Origin: Streptomyces sp. CB02414
GTDB taxonomy: Bacteria; Actinomycetota; Actinomycetes; Streptomycetales; Streptomycetaceae
Direction of reading: 5' to 3'
Length of the DNA stretch: 64,000 bases
Assembly (NCBI RefSeq): GCF_001905385.1
Contig: NZ_LIPF01000006.1
Location: 186,001-250,000, forward strand
Shown: positions 25,216 to 33,205 of the stretch, piece by piece
Numbering within the stretch: the first letter of the stretch is position 1
Layout of the letters: each line of letters starts with the position of its first letter
Notes under the pieces: generated by a model
Database searches by the model: none
Told to the model about the DNA's origin: nothing
The model's input: only the letters and a program-made list of their open reading frames with translations
Translations under genes and position numbers: made by a program

Positions 25216-26436
25216 GTGACAAGGCCGGTCATAGCATCGCGGCGCGTACTGGGGGCCTGTGCCGCCCTGGTGGTCGGCGCCCTCACCCTCACCGCCTGCG
25301 GCGGCAGTGCCAGCGCCGACGACAAGAAGGACGGCGGGGGCGGTGGCGCGGACTCCGCGAAGGCCTCGGCCCCGAAGGTCGTGATCTCGGCCGAGGACGG
25401 TTCGACCGGTGCCTCGATCAACACGACCGGCGTGAAGGTCAGCGACGGGCGGCTGACCGAGGTGCGGATGACCGTCGCGGAGACGGGGGCGGCCGTGCCG
25501 GGCGCGCTCTCCGCCGACGGCGGCAGCTGGAAGCCGAAGGAGCAGCTGGAGCGGGGTACCAAGTACCGGATCCACGCGACCGCGAAGGACGCCGACGGCC
25601 GTACGTCGGCCGCCGACTCGGCCTTCACCACGGTCTCCGCGGCCAACAGCTTCATCGGCACCTACACCCCGGACGGCGGCACCACGGTGGGCGTGGGGAT
25701 GCCGGTGTCGTTCAAGTTCGACAAGGCGATCAGCGAGAAGAAGAGCGTGCAGTCGCACATCTCGGTCACCTCCAGCAGCGGGCAGGAGGTGGTCGGACAC
25801 TGGTTCGGCGACCAGCGGCTCGACTTCCGGCCCGAGGAGTACTGGAAGGCCGGCTCGAAGGTCACGATGAAGATCGACCTGGACGGCGTGGAGGGCGCGA
25901 ACGGCGTCCACGGCGTGCAGAAGAAGACCGTCACCTTCACCGTGGGCCGCGCCCAGGTCTCCACGGTCGACGCGAACACCCAGACCATGACCGTCGTGCG
26001 GGACGGTGAGACGCTCAAGTCGGTCCCCATCTCGGCGGGCAGCGCCGAGAACCCGACGTACAACGGGCAGATGGTGATCTCGTCGAAGTCGGAGGAGATG
26101 CGCATGGACGGCTCCACGGTCGGGTTCACGTACGACATCCCGGACGTGCCGCACGCGATGCGGCTGAGCCGGTCCGGCACCTTCCTCCACGGCAACTACT
26201 GGTACAACAAGGGCAATCCGCCCTTCGGTGCGCAGGGGACCAGTCACGGCTGTGTCGGGCTGCGGGACGTGCAGGGCGGGCAGGGTGCCACGGACGGCAA
26301 GTGGTTCTTCGACAACTCGCTCGTCGGGGACGTCGTGGTCGTCAAGAACTCCCCGGACGGCACGATCGCGCCGGACAACGGCCTCAACGGCTGGAACATG
26401 GCGTGGAGCGAGTGGGTCGCCGGGAGCGCCACCTGA
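25216..26436 (+). CDS. L,D-transpeptidase lipoprotein
   Basis: A 406-residue exported lipoprotein. The signal peptide ends in the lipobox LTAC (Cys about residue 26), followed by a Gly/Asp/Lys-rich linker, two Ig-like (BIg) domains (about residues 50-280), and a YkuD L,D-transpeptidase domain with HGNYWY and the catalytic SHGCVGLRD (Cys nucleophile). It makes 3-3 cross-links between diaminopimelate residues of peptidoglycan at the outer face of the membrane. The GTG start at 25216 lies after GGAG; upstream extension would destroy the signal peptide. A strong terminator follows. Confidence 0.93.
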   Translation: MTRPVIASRRVLGACAALVVGALTLTACGGSASADDKKDGGGGGADSAKASAPKVVISAEDGSTGASINTTGVKVSDGRLTEVRMTVAETGAAVPGALSADGGSWKPKEQLERGTKYRIHATAKDADGRTSAADSAFTTVSAANSFIGTYTPDGGTTVGVGMPVSFKFDKAISEKKSVQSHISVTSSSGQEVVGHWFGDQRLDFRPEEYWKAGSKVTMKIDLDGVEGANGVHGVQKKTVTFTVGRAQVSTVDANTQTMTVVRDGETLKSVPISAGSAENPTYNGQMVISSKSEEMRMDGSTVGFTYDIPDVPHAMRLSRSGTFLHGNYWYNKGNPPFGAQGTSHGCVGLRDVQGGQGATDGKWFFDNSLVGDVVVVKNSPDGTIAPDNGLNGWNMAWSEWVAGSAT

Positions 26437-26483
26437 CCGGGCGACCAGCCTCTTGACCAGCGTTCTTTGACGGTTCGTCGGGT

Positions 26484-26518
26484 CGCGCGGGAACTTCTCG
26501 CGCGGCCCGCGCGTTTTT
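26484..26518 (+). terminator. Rho-independent terminator after the L,D-transpeptidase gene
   Basis: The arms CGCGCGGG and CCCGCGCG enclose a 14-base loop and are followed directly by TTTTT. This is one of the few U-tract terminators in the window. Confidence 0.85.
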
Positions 26519-26613
26519 CGTGCGTACGTTTTCCCGGTTCCCGGACATGATGTCCGACCGAGGGGCTACGGTATGCACCCACAAGGTGACATGCAGCAAC
26601 GCCGGGAGAAACC

Positions 26614-27360
26614 TTGAGCGTTCCGTACGAGACGGCAGCGTACGAACCACCCGAGTCGCCCGAGTCTCCGGAGGAGCACCTCATGCGACTGCTCGGTCGG
26701 GCACTGAACTCGTTCGAGCTGCCCGACGAGACGTTACGGCAGCTGGACTGCGCGCTGGCGCACGACGGTTCGCTGCACTCCGCGCACCACAGCGCTGGGC
26801 TGCACCGCGAGACGTACCGGCACACCTGGCTGCTCGCCGACGGCGCGGCGGTCACGCTCTGGGAGCTCGTCCACAACACCACCCCGGGCGGCGAACCGCA
26901 GCACGAGGTGTACGTCGACGAGGAGGAGCTGCGCGCCGCCACCGCCCGGCTGGCGCTGCCGCCGGACACCCCCGACTTCGAACTGCCGGTGCAGGTGCAG
27001 CTGTCCCCGGTCCCCACCCCCCGGCACAGCTACGCCCCCGACGCCTCGGCGGACCACGCCCGCCGGCTGCTGCGCCGCGCGGAGAACCCGGACCGGCCCG
27101 GCGCCGAGCTCGCCGCCCGGCTGGCGACGGCGTCCGCGCACCAGATCACCCAGGCCTTCGGCGGCCCCGGCCGCGCGCGCCGCGCCCGGATCGGCTTCTC
27201 GCTCTACGAGCACGCGTTCCTGCTCCGCGACGGCACGGAGGTCTCCCTCTGGGAGGTCGAGCACACGGCCACGCCCGACGGGCGGCACATGTGCGAGGTG
27301 TACGCCGGCGAGGACACCGCCCGCCGGGCGATGGAGCGCAGGGCGGCACAGGTCTCCTGA
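26614..27360 (+). CDS. DUF6227 family protein with a TTA codon
   Basis: A 248-residue soluble Streptomyces protein with two internal halves of similar pattern (HRETYRHTWLLADGAAVTLWELVHNTT and, later, YEHAFLLRDGTEVSLWEVEHTAT), each a beta-hairpin with a WE-H motif. It therefore looks like an internal duplication. Function is unknown. It starts at TTG 26614 after GGGAGAA. Codon 41 (26734-26736) is TTA, rare in Streptomyces and read only by the bldA tRNA, so expression should depend on bldA. TACGGT at 26568-26573 may be a -10 element. Confidence 0.8.
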   Translation: MSVPYETAAYEPPESPESPEEHLMRLLGRALNSFELPDETLRQLDCALAHDGSLHSAHHSAGLHRETYRHTWLLADGAAVTLWELVHNTTPGGEPQHEVYVDEEELRAATARLALPPDTPDFELPVQVQLSPVPTPRHSYAPDASADHARRLLRRAENPDRPGAELAARLATASAHQITQAFGGPGRARRARIGFSLYEHAFLLRDGTEVSLWEVEHTATPDGRHMCEVYAGEDTARRAMERRAAQVS

Positions 27361-27380
27361 GCGCGGCGACGGGTTCCTGA

Positions 27381-27434
27381 GCCGGTGACGTCCGGGCCGG
27401 GTCCCGTACGGAACCCGGCCCGGACATCACCGGC
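27381..27434. terminator. Bidirectional terminator between DUF6227 gene and fruA
   Basis: Two 22-base arms (one mismatch, loop about 10 bases) lie between the convergent stops at 27360 and 27447. The core GTCCGGGCCGGGT / ACCCGGCCCGGAC is perfect. Confidence 0.8.
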
Positions 27435-27446
27435 GCGTGCCGCCCC

Positions 27447-29474
27447 TCACGCGGCCACCGGCTGCTTCGCCCCCGACGACGGGGCCGACGGGCCCGCGGC
27501 CACCGCCCCCGGCGCCGGCTTGCGCACGCCCTTGAGGACGATCACCAGGGCCGTGGTGACGCAGACGCCCGCCGCGATGGCGACCAGGTAGAGCAGCGGG
27601 TTGCCGATCAGCGGCACCACGAAGATGCCGCCGTGCGGGGCGCGCAGCGTGGCGCCGAAGGCCATCGACAGGGCGCCGGTGACCGCGCCGCCCGCCATCG
27701 ACGCCGGGATGACCCGCAGCGGGTCGGCCGCGGCGAACGGGATCGCGCCCTCGGAGATGAAGGAGGCGCCCAGCACCCAGGCGGCCTTGCCGTTCTCGCG
27801 TTCGGCCGCGTTGAAGAGCTTGCTCCGCACGGTCGTGGCCAGGGCCATGGCCAGCGGCGGGACCATACCGGCCGCCATGACCGCCGCCATGATCTTCATC
27901 GCCGAGTCGCTGGGGTCGGCGACCGCGATGCCTGCCGTGGCGAAGGCGTACGCGACCTTGTTGACCGGTCCGCCCAGGTCGAAGCACATCATCAGGCCGA
28001 GCAGGGCGCCGAGCAGGACCGCGTTGGCGCCGGACAGGCCGCTCAGCCAGTCGGTCATCGCCTTCTGCGCGGACGCGATGGGCTTGCCGATCACCACGAA
28101 CATCAGGAATCCGACGACCGCCGAGGAGATCAGCGGGATCACCACCACCGGCATGATGCCGCGCAGCGCCGCCGGGATGCGTATCCGCTGGATCGCCATC
28201 ACTACGGCACCGGAGATCAGACCCGCCGCCAGGCCGCCGAGGAAACCGGCGTTGATGGTCAGCGCGATCGAGCCGCCGACGAATCCGGGGACGAGTCCCG
28301 GGCGGTCGGCCATGCCGTAGGCGATGTAACCGGCCAGCACCGGGACGAGGAAGGCGAAGGCCACGCCGCCGATCTGGAACAGCAGCGCCGCCCAGCTGTC
28401 CGCCTGCGACCACGCGAAGTGGTCCATCACCGACGGTGCCTCGTTGATCTCGTAGCCGCCGATCGCGAAGCCCAGGGCGATGAGCAGACCGCCCGCGGCG
28501 ACGAACGGCACCATGTAACTGACGCCGGACATCAGCCAGACGCGCAGCTTCGTCCCGTACCCCTCACCGGAGCCCCCGCCACGCTCGACGGGCGTCGTAC
28601 GGGCGGGCGAGGCCGCCGTGACCTCACCGCGGGCCGCCTTCTCGCGGACCTCGCCGATCAGCTCGCCGGGCCGGTTGATGGCCGCCTTCACGCCGGTGTC
28701 GACGGTGGGCTTGCCCGCGAAGCGCTCCTTGTCGCGTACGGGCACGTCGTGGGCGAAGATCACGCCGTCCGCCGCCTCGATCACCGCCGGGTCGAGCCGG
28801 GTGAACCCGGCCGAGCCCTGCGTCTCGACGACGACCTCGACGCCCGCCTCGCGACCGGCGTTCTCCAGCGACTCGGCCGCCATGTAGGTGTGCGCGATGC
28901 CGGTGGGGCAGGAGGTGACGGCGACCACGCGGAAGGGGCGTTCGGGTTCGCCGCGATCCTCGTCGGGGCTGCCCGTGGCGGTCCCGGCGGAGGCCGCCGC
29001 CGGGACCGCCACGGAGTCCTGGGTGCCGTCCGGCTCCTCCCCGCGGATCAGCGCCGCCGCGGCCGTCGCGTCGCCCGCCGACCGCAGCGCGTCGGTGAAC
29101 TCGGCGTTCATCAGCTGCCGGGCCAGGGAGGACAGGATCGTCAGGTGGGCGTCGTCGGCGCCCGCCGGAGCGGCGATGAGGAAGATCAGGTCGGCCGGGC
29201 CGTCCGCCGCCCCGAAGTCGATGCCGGCCGCGCTGCGCCCGAAGGCGAGCGTCGGCTCGGTGACGTGCGCGCTGCGGCAGTGCGGGATGCCGATGCCGCC
29301 GTCGAGGCCGGTCGGCATCTGCGCCTCGCGGGCGGCCACGTCGGCGAGGAAGGCGTCCAGGTCGGTCACCCGGCCCAGGGCCACCATCCGCTCGGCGAGG
29401 GCGCGCGCCGCCGCTTCCTTGGTGTCGGCGGACAGGTCGAGGTCGACCAGGTCCGCGGTGATCATCTCGCTCAT
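27447..29474 (-). CDS. fruA: Fructose PTS permease EIIABC
   Basis: A 675-residue single-chain permease. The IIA domain has phosphorylation site His65 (GGIGIPHCRS). A Gly/Asp-rich linker leads to the IIB domain with Cys189 (VTSCPTGIAHTYMAAESL), then a second linker and the IIC membrane domain (about residues 320-660, several TM helices with PGFVGG and APHGGIFVVP). It takes up fructose and phosphorylates it to fructose-1-phosphate at the membrane. The start ATG 29474 has AAGGAG six bases upstream. It is the last gene of the fruR-fruK-fruA operon; the TGA of a small preceding ORF overlaps its ATG. Confidence 0.94.
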   Translation of the reverse strand: MSEMITADLVDLDLSADTKEAAARALAERMVALGRVTDLDAFLADVAAREAQMPTGLDGGIGIPHCRSAHVTEPTLAFGRSAAGIDFGAADGPADLIFLIAAPAGADDAHLTILSSLARQLMNAEFTDALRSAGDATAAAALIRGEEPDGTQDSVAVPAAASAGTATGSPDEDRGEPERPFRVVAVTSCPTGIAHTYMAAESLENAGREAGVEVVVETQGSAGFTRLDPAVIEAADGVIFAHDVPVRDKERFAGKPTVDTGVKAAINRPGELIGEVREKAARGEVTAASPARTTPVERGGGSGEGYGTKLRVWLMSGVSYMVPFVAAGGLLIALGFAIGGYEINEAPSVMDHFAWSQADSWAALLFQIGGVAFAFLVPVLAGYIAYGMADRPGLVPGFVGGSIALTINAGFLGGLAAGLISGAVVMAIQRIRIPAALRGIMPVVVIPLISSAVVGFLMFVVIGKPIASAQKAMTDWLSGLSGANAVLLGALLGLMMCFDLGGPVNKVAYAFATAGIAVADPSDSAMKIMAAVMAAGMVPPLAMALATTVRSKLFNAAERENGKAAWVLGASFISEGAIPFAAADPLRVIPASMAGGAVTGALSMAFGATLRAPHGGIFVVPLIGNPLLYLVAIAAGVCVTTALVIVLKGVRKPAPGAVAAGPSAPSSGAKQPVAA

Positions 29475-29758
29475 CGCGGGCTCCTTAGCTCGCGTATCGC
29501 CCGGAACGTGGGGTGGTGGGCGGAAACGGGGAGGGGGACGGGGGCACTGCGGTGGGGGTCGGGGACGGCCCCGGCGAGCGGGCCGGGGACGTAGCGGAAG
29601 GGGACGGGGGCGTCGCGGTCCGGATCGGCGACGGCGGCCGGGGAGCCACCGGAGACACCACGGCCGAAACCGAGCACGGCCGACAGGAACCCGCCGGGGA
29701 CGTCCCGGCCGCAACCGCCCCTGGGGAACGGGCCCGTGGCTCGGTCGGTGGCGGTCAT
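29471..29758 (-). CDS. Small ORF inserted between fruK and fruA
   Basis: A 95-codon frame that overlaps the fruK stop (ATGA) and the fruA start (ATGA). About 85-90% of third positions are G or C, like the neighbours, and the frame fills the entire fruK-fruA gap. The predicted protein is Pro/Arg/Gly-rich with an imperfect repeat (VADPDRDAPVPFRY and VPDPHRSAPVPLPV). No domain, signal or TM is seen. It could be a small regulatory protein or a translational-coupling spacer. Coding status is plausible but unproven: a G-rich spacer would also look open. Confidence 0.45.
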   Translation of the reverse strand: MTATDRATGPFPRGGCGRDVPGGFLSAVLGFGRGVSGGSPAAVADPDRDAPVPFRYVPGPLAGAVPDPHRSAPVPLPVSAHHPTFRAIRELRSPR

Positions 29759-30702
29759 GACGCCGGTTCCTTCAGTGCGCGGTCCGCCGGCACCTGGGCC
29801 GTGACCGTCACCGCGCCCGGGTCCAGGTCGGCCGGCGTCGGCATCACGCTGCCGGGCAGCCGGACGGCCGCGGCGCCGTGCGCCACCGCGGAGGCCAGGG
29901 CGCCCGGCCCCGCGCCCCCGGCGACGAGGAACCCGGCGAGGGAGGCGTCACCGGCGCCGACGTTGCTGCGTACGACGTCCACACGGGCGCTGCCGAACCA
30001 GGTGCCCGCGTCGTCCACGAGGAGCTGTCCGTCGGCGCCGAGGCTGGCGAGGACGGACCGGGCGCCCAGCTCCCGCAGTTCCTCGGCGGCCTTCACCGCG
30101 TCGCCGACCGTGAGCAGGGGACGCCCCACGGCCTCGGCCAGTTCCTCGGCGTTCGGCTTGACCACGTCGGGCCGCTCGCGCAGGGCCTGGAGCAGGGCGG
30201 GGCCGGAGGTGTCGAGGGCGATGCGGACACCGGCGGCGTGCGCGCGGGCCACCAGGTCGGCGTACCAGGAGGGGGCGAGTCCGCGGGGCAGGCTGCCGCA
30301 GCAGGCGATCCAGTCGGCGCCGGGCGACTGGCGCCTCACGGTCTCCAGCAGCAGTTCCCGTTCGGCCGCCGTCAGTTCGGGGCCGGGTGCGTTGATCTTC
30401 GTCAGGACGCCGTCGGCCTCGGCGAGGGCGATGTTGGCGCGGGTGACCCCGGCGACCGGCACGGGCGCGACCTCGATGCCCTGCGCGTCGAGCAGTTCGG
30501 AGACGAGGGCGCCGGAGGGACCGCCGAGCGGCAGCACCGCCACGGTGCGCCGGCCGGCCGCCGTCACCGCGCGGGAGACGTTCACGCCCTTGCCGCCCGG
30601 GTCCACGCGCTCGCCCGTGGCGCGGACGACCTCGCCGCGGTCGAGGGAGGGCACCTCGTAGGTGCGGTCCAGGGACGGGTTGGGGGTGACGGTGAGGATC
30701 AT
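29755..30702 (-). CDS. fruK: 1-phosphofructokinase
   Basis: A 315-residue PfkB/ribokinase-family kinase turning fructose-1-phosphate into fructose-1,6-bisphosphate with ATP. It has the N-terminal PNPSLDRTYEV, the substrate-binding GGKGVNVSRA, and the C-terminal GAGDASLAGF containing the catalytic Asp and anion-hole Gly residues. ATG 30702 overlaps the fruR stop (ATGA), showing coupling. Length is normal. Confidence 0.94.
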   Translation of the reverse strand: MILTVTPNPSLDRTYEVPSLDRGEVVRATGERVDPGGKGVNVSRAVTAAGRRTVAVLPLGGPSGALVSELLDAQGIEVAPVPVAGVTRANIALAEADGVLTKINAPGPELTAAERELLLETVRRQSPGADWIACCGSLPRGLAPSWYADLVARAHAAGVRIALDTSGPALLQALRERPDVVKPNAEELAEAVGRPLLTVGDAVKAAEELRELGARSVLASLGADGQLLVDDAGTWFGSARVDVVRSNVGAGDASLAGFLVAGGAGPGALASAVAHGAAAVRLPGSVMPTPADLDPGAVTVTAQVPADRALKEPAS

Positions 30703-31460
30703 GCGCGTACTACTTCCGTGCCGTCGCGCTCGACGGCGGTGGCGTCTTCGGGGCTCAGCCCGCTGTCGGTGATCAGCAGGTCCACGTCGCTCAGGGAGCC
30801 GAAGCGGGCGAAGTGCTCCTGGCCGTACTTGGAGGAGTCGGCGAGCAGCACCACACGGCGGGCGGCGGAGACGGCGGCCCGCTTGACCGCGGCCTCCGCG
30901 AGATCGGGGGTGGTCAGCCCGTGCTCGGCGGAGAAGCCGTTGGCGGCGACCAGCACCACGTCGGCGCGGATCTCGCCGTACGCCCGCAGCGCCCAGGCGT
31001 CGACGGCGGCGCGCGTACGGTGCCGCACGCGCCCGCCGACCAGGTGGAGCTGGATGCCGGGATGGTCGGCGAGGCGGGCGGCGATGGGCAGGCTGTGGGT
31101 GACGACGGTGAGCGAGGTCTCGCGCGGGATCGCGGCGGCCAGCAGGGCCACCGTGGAACCGGCGTCGAGGATCAGCGTGCCGTCGGCCGGCAGTTCCGCC
31201 AGGGCCGCCTTGGCGATCCGGTCCTTCTCGTCGGCCGCCGTCGACTCGCGCTCGGCGAGGTCCGGCTCGAAGTCGAGCCGCCCGGCGGGGATCGCGCCGC
31301 CGTGCACCCGGCGCAGCAGACCGGCGCGGTCCAGTGCCTTGAGGTCGCGGCGGATGGTCTCCGCCGTCACCTGGAACTCCTCGGCCAGCGACACCACGTC
31401 CACCCGGCCGCCGTCCCGCGCCAGCCGGAGGATCTCCTGCTGCCGCTCCGGTGCGTACAT
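30699..31460 (-). CDS. fruR: DeoR family repressor of the fru operon
   Basis: A 253-residue DeoR-type regulator. The N-terminal HTH (MYAPERQQEILRLARDGGRVD to TIRRDLKALDRAGLLRRVHGG) is followed by a DeoR sugar-phosphate sensor domain with DAGSTVALLAAAI, the usual phosphate loop, and TPDLAEAAVKRA. Fructose-1-phosphate is the likely effector by family. The start is ATG 31460; an in-frame upstream ATG at 31487 would place residues before the conserved MYAPERQ. First gene of fruR-fruK-fruA; the promoter and tandem repeats just upstream suggest autoregulation. Confidence 0.9.
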   Translation of the reverse strand: MYAPERQQEILRLARDGGRVDVVSLAEEFQVTAETIRRDLKALDRAGLLRRVHGGAIPAGRLDFEPDLAERESTAADEKDRIAKAALAELPADGTLILDAGSTVALLAAAIPRETSLTVVTHSLPIAARLADHPGIQLHLVGGRVRHRTRAAVDAWALRAYGEIRADVVLVAANGFSAEHGLTTPDLAEAAVKRAAVSAARRVVLLADSSKYGQEHFARFGSLSDVDLLITDSGLSPEDATAVERDGTEVVRA

Positions 31461-31476
31461 GACCGTTCGCCTCCGC

Positions 31477-31510
31477 CCTGTGCCCAAACCTGTGCCCGAA
31501 CCTGTGGTTT
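31477..31510. promoter_or_regulatory. Three direct 12-bp repeats, candidate FruR operators
   Basis: CCTGTGCCCAAA (31477-31488), CCTGTGCCCGAA (31489-31500) and CCTGTGGTTT (31501-31510) are in exact 12-bp register just downstream of the fruR promoter, where a bound repressor would block RNA polymerase. A fourth copy in the opposite direction, ATCGGGCACAGG, lies at 31573-31584. Binding by FruR is inferred. Confidence 0.6.
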
Positions 31511-31517
31511 CTCTCGG

Positions 31518-31546
31518 AGGCTACGCCCGGTTTTCCGGAATGTAAA
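31518..31546 (-). promoter_or_regulatory. fruR-fruK-fruA promoter
   Basis: On the minus strand TTTACA (31546-31541) and TAGCCT (31523-31518) are separated by 17 bp, a good match to the vegetative consensus. Transcription should start near 31511, about 50 bp before fruR. Confidence 0.65.
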
Positions 31547-31615
31547 CAAGTAACCAGGCGCATTCAAATACAATCGGGCACAGGTGGGCATGAGCGGGCA
31601 CCCCTGCCGACGGCC

Positions 31616-33154
31616 TCAGACCAGCGAGGCCTTCTTCTCCTCCACAGCGACCTCCGCAGCGACCTCCGAAGCGCCCCCCGAAGCCCCTTCCACGTGCTGC
31701 GCCGGCCGCTTCGGCAGCGCGAACATCAGCAGGAAGATGACGCCGAGTACGGCCGCCACCCAGCCCAGCGCGTTCTGGAAGGCGTCCGCGTAGGCGGGAC
31801 CGATCCGGGACGGCGCCACGTGGTCGCTCATCGTGCCGAAGAAGACCACGGAGACCAGCCCGAGCCCGAGCGCGTTGCCCATCTGCTGCACGGTGTTGAT
31901 GAGCCCGGACGCCGACCCGGCGTGCTCGCGCGGCACCTGGGACAGCACCGCGTCCGTCAGCGGCGCGACGATCAGTCCCATGCCGACGCCCATGACGACG
32001 AGCGGCAGCGCCATCTGCCAGGAGGTGATGCCGAGCCCGTAGTGCCCGGCCTCCCAGAGGTAGAGCAGTACGCCCGCCGCCATCACCAGCGCGCCCGCCT
32101 GCAGCACCTTGCGCCCGAAGCGCGGCACGAGCTTCTGCACCGACACTCCCGCCGCCACGGAGACGGCGACCGAGAACGGCACGCCGGTCAGCCCGGCCCG
32201 CAGCGGCGTCCAGCCGAGCCCCACCTGCATGTACAGGGTCCACACCAGGAAGAAGATGCCGAGCGCGAGCCCGAAGACGGTCTGCACGGCGATACCGGCG
32301 GCGAAACTCTTCACCCGGAACAGCGACAGCTCGACCAGCGGCGAACCGTCCCGCGCGCTCTTCCGCCTCTCGTACGCCACCAGCACCGCGAGCACGACGA
32401 ACGCGCCGGCCATCGACAGGTGCCCCCACAGCGGCCAGCCCAGCTCGCGTCCCCGGGTGAGCGGGTAGACCAGCATCAGCAGACCGAGGGTGACCAGGGC
32501 GACCCCGACCAGGTCCAGCCGCAGGGCGCGCGGCGCCTTGGACTCGGTGATGAAGCGCCCGCCGAGGACGAGGGCGGCGACACCGACCGGCAGGTTGATG
32601 AGGAAGATGGGCCGCCACTCGAGCCCGAAGAGGTTCCACTCGGTGAGCAGGGCGCCCAGCAGCGGCCCGGAGACCGCGCCCAGACCGACGATCGCGCCGA
32701 ACAGTCCGAACACCTTGCCGCGTTCGTGCGCCGGGAAGGTCGCGTGCACGATCGACAGCACCTGGGGCACCATCAACGCCGCCATCGCCCCCTGGAGGAT
32801 GCGGGAGGCGACCAGCATCTCGGGGTTCACGGCGAGTCCGCACAGCGCGGACGCCAGAGTGAAGCCGGCGACGCCGACGAGGAAGACCCGCTTGCGGCCG
32901 TGGATGTCGCCGAGCCGCCCGCCGGTGATCAGGCCGGCCGCGAAGGCGAGGGCGTAACCGGCGGTGATCCACTGGATCTGGCTGAAAGAGGCGCCCTCGT
33001 CCTGCCGGATCGACGGGATGGCGATGTTGACGATGGTGACGTCGACCAGGTCCATGAAAGCCGCGGTCATCACGATCGCGAGGGCGTACCAGCGCCGGCG
33101 GTCGCCCGCGGGGGGCGTGCTCGGCACGGGGCTCGGGGTGTGCGTTGAGGTCAT
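31616..33154 (-). CDS. MFS drug-exporter (DHA2-type)
   Basis: A 512-residue transporter with 14 predicted TM helices. The hallmark motifs are MDLVDVTIVNIAIPSI in TM1, GGRLGDIHGRKRVF in loop 2-3, and the TM5 segment GLGAVSGPLLGALLTE typical of drug/proton antiporters. It ends with a charged EVAAEVAVEEKKASLV tail. The ATG 33154 lies seven bases after TAGCTT on the minus strand, so a leaderless message is likely. It is divergent from a WYL regulator that probably controls it. Substrate is unknown. Confidence 0.87.
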   Translation of the reverse strand: MTSTHTPSPVPSTPPAGDRRRWYALAIVMTAAFMDLVDVTIVNIAIPSIRQDEGASFSQIQWITAGYALAFAAGLITGGRLGDIHGRKRVFLVGVAGFTLASALCGLAVNPEMLVASRILQGAMAALMVPQVLSIVHATFPAHERGKVFGLFGAIVGLGAVSGPLLGALLTEWNLFGLEWRPIFLINLPVGVAALVLGGRFITESKAPRALRLDLVGVALVTLGLLMLVYPLTRGRELGWPLWGHLSMAGAFVVLAVLVAYERRKSARDGSPLVELSLFRVKSFAAGIAVQTVFGLALGIFFLVWTLYMQVGLGWTPLRAGLTGVPFSVAVSVAAGVSVQKLVPRFGRKVLQAGALVMAAGVLLYLWEAGHYGLGITSWQMALPLVVMGVGMGLIVAPLTDAVLSQVPREHAGSASGLINTVQQMGNALGLGLVSVVFFGTMSDHVAPSRIGPAYADAFQNALGWVAAVLGVIFLLMFALPKRPAQHVEGASGGASEVAAEVAVEEKKASLV

Positions 33155-33176
33155 GGCCGTGAAGCTATGACGGTAG

Positions 33177-33195
33177 TAGGACAGGTCGCGTCCTA
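33177..33195. promoter_or_regulatory. Inverted repeat between MFS and WYL genes
   Basis: TAGGAC-N7-GTCCTA lies between the divergent starts, across the -35 area of the MFS promoter and touching the TATACA -10 box (33194-33199) of the WYL gene. It is a likely operator for the WYL protein acting on both genes. Confidence 0.55.
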
Positions 33196-33205
33196 TACAT
33201 GCGCC

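Noticed and set aside
27633..29594. A 653-codon open frame antisense to fruA
   Set aside because: It mirrors the fruA codons and has no motif. The PTS phosphorylation sites settle the strand.
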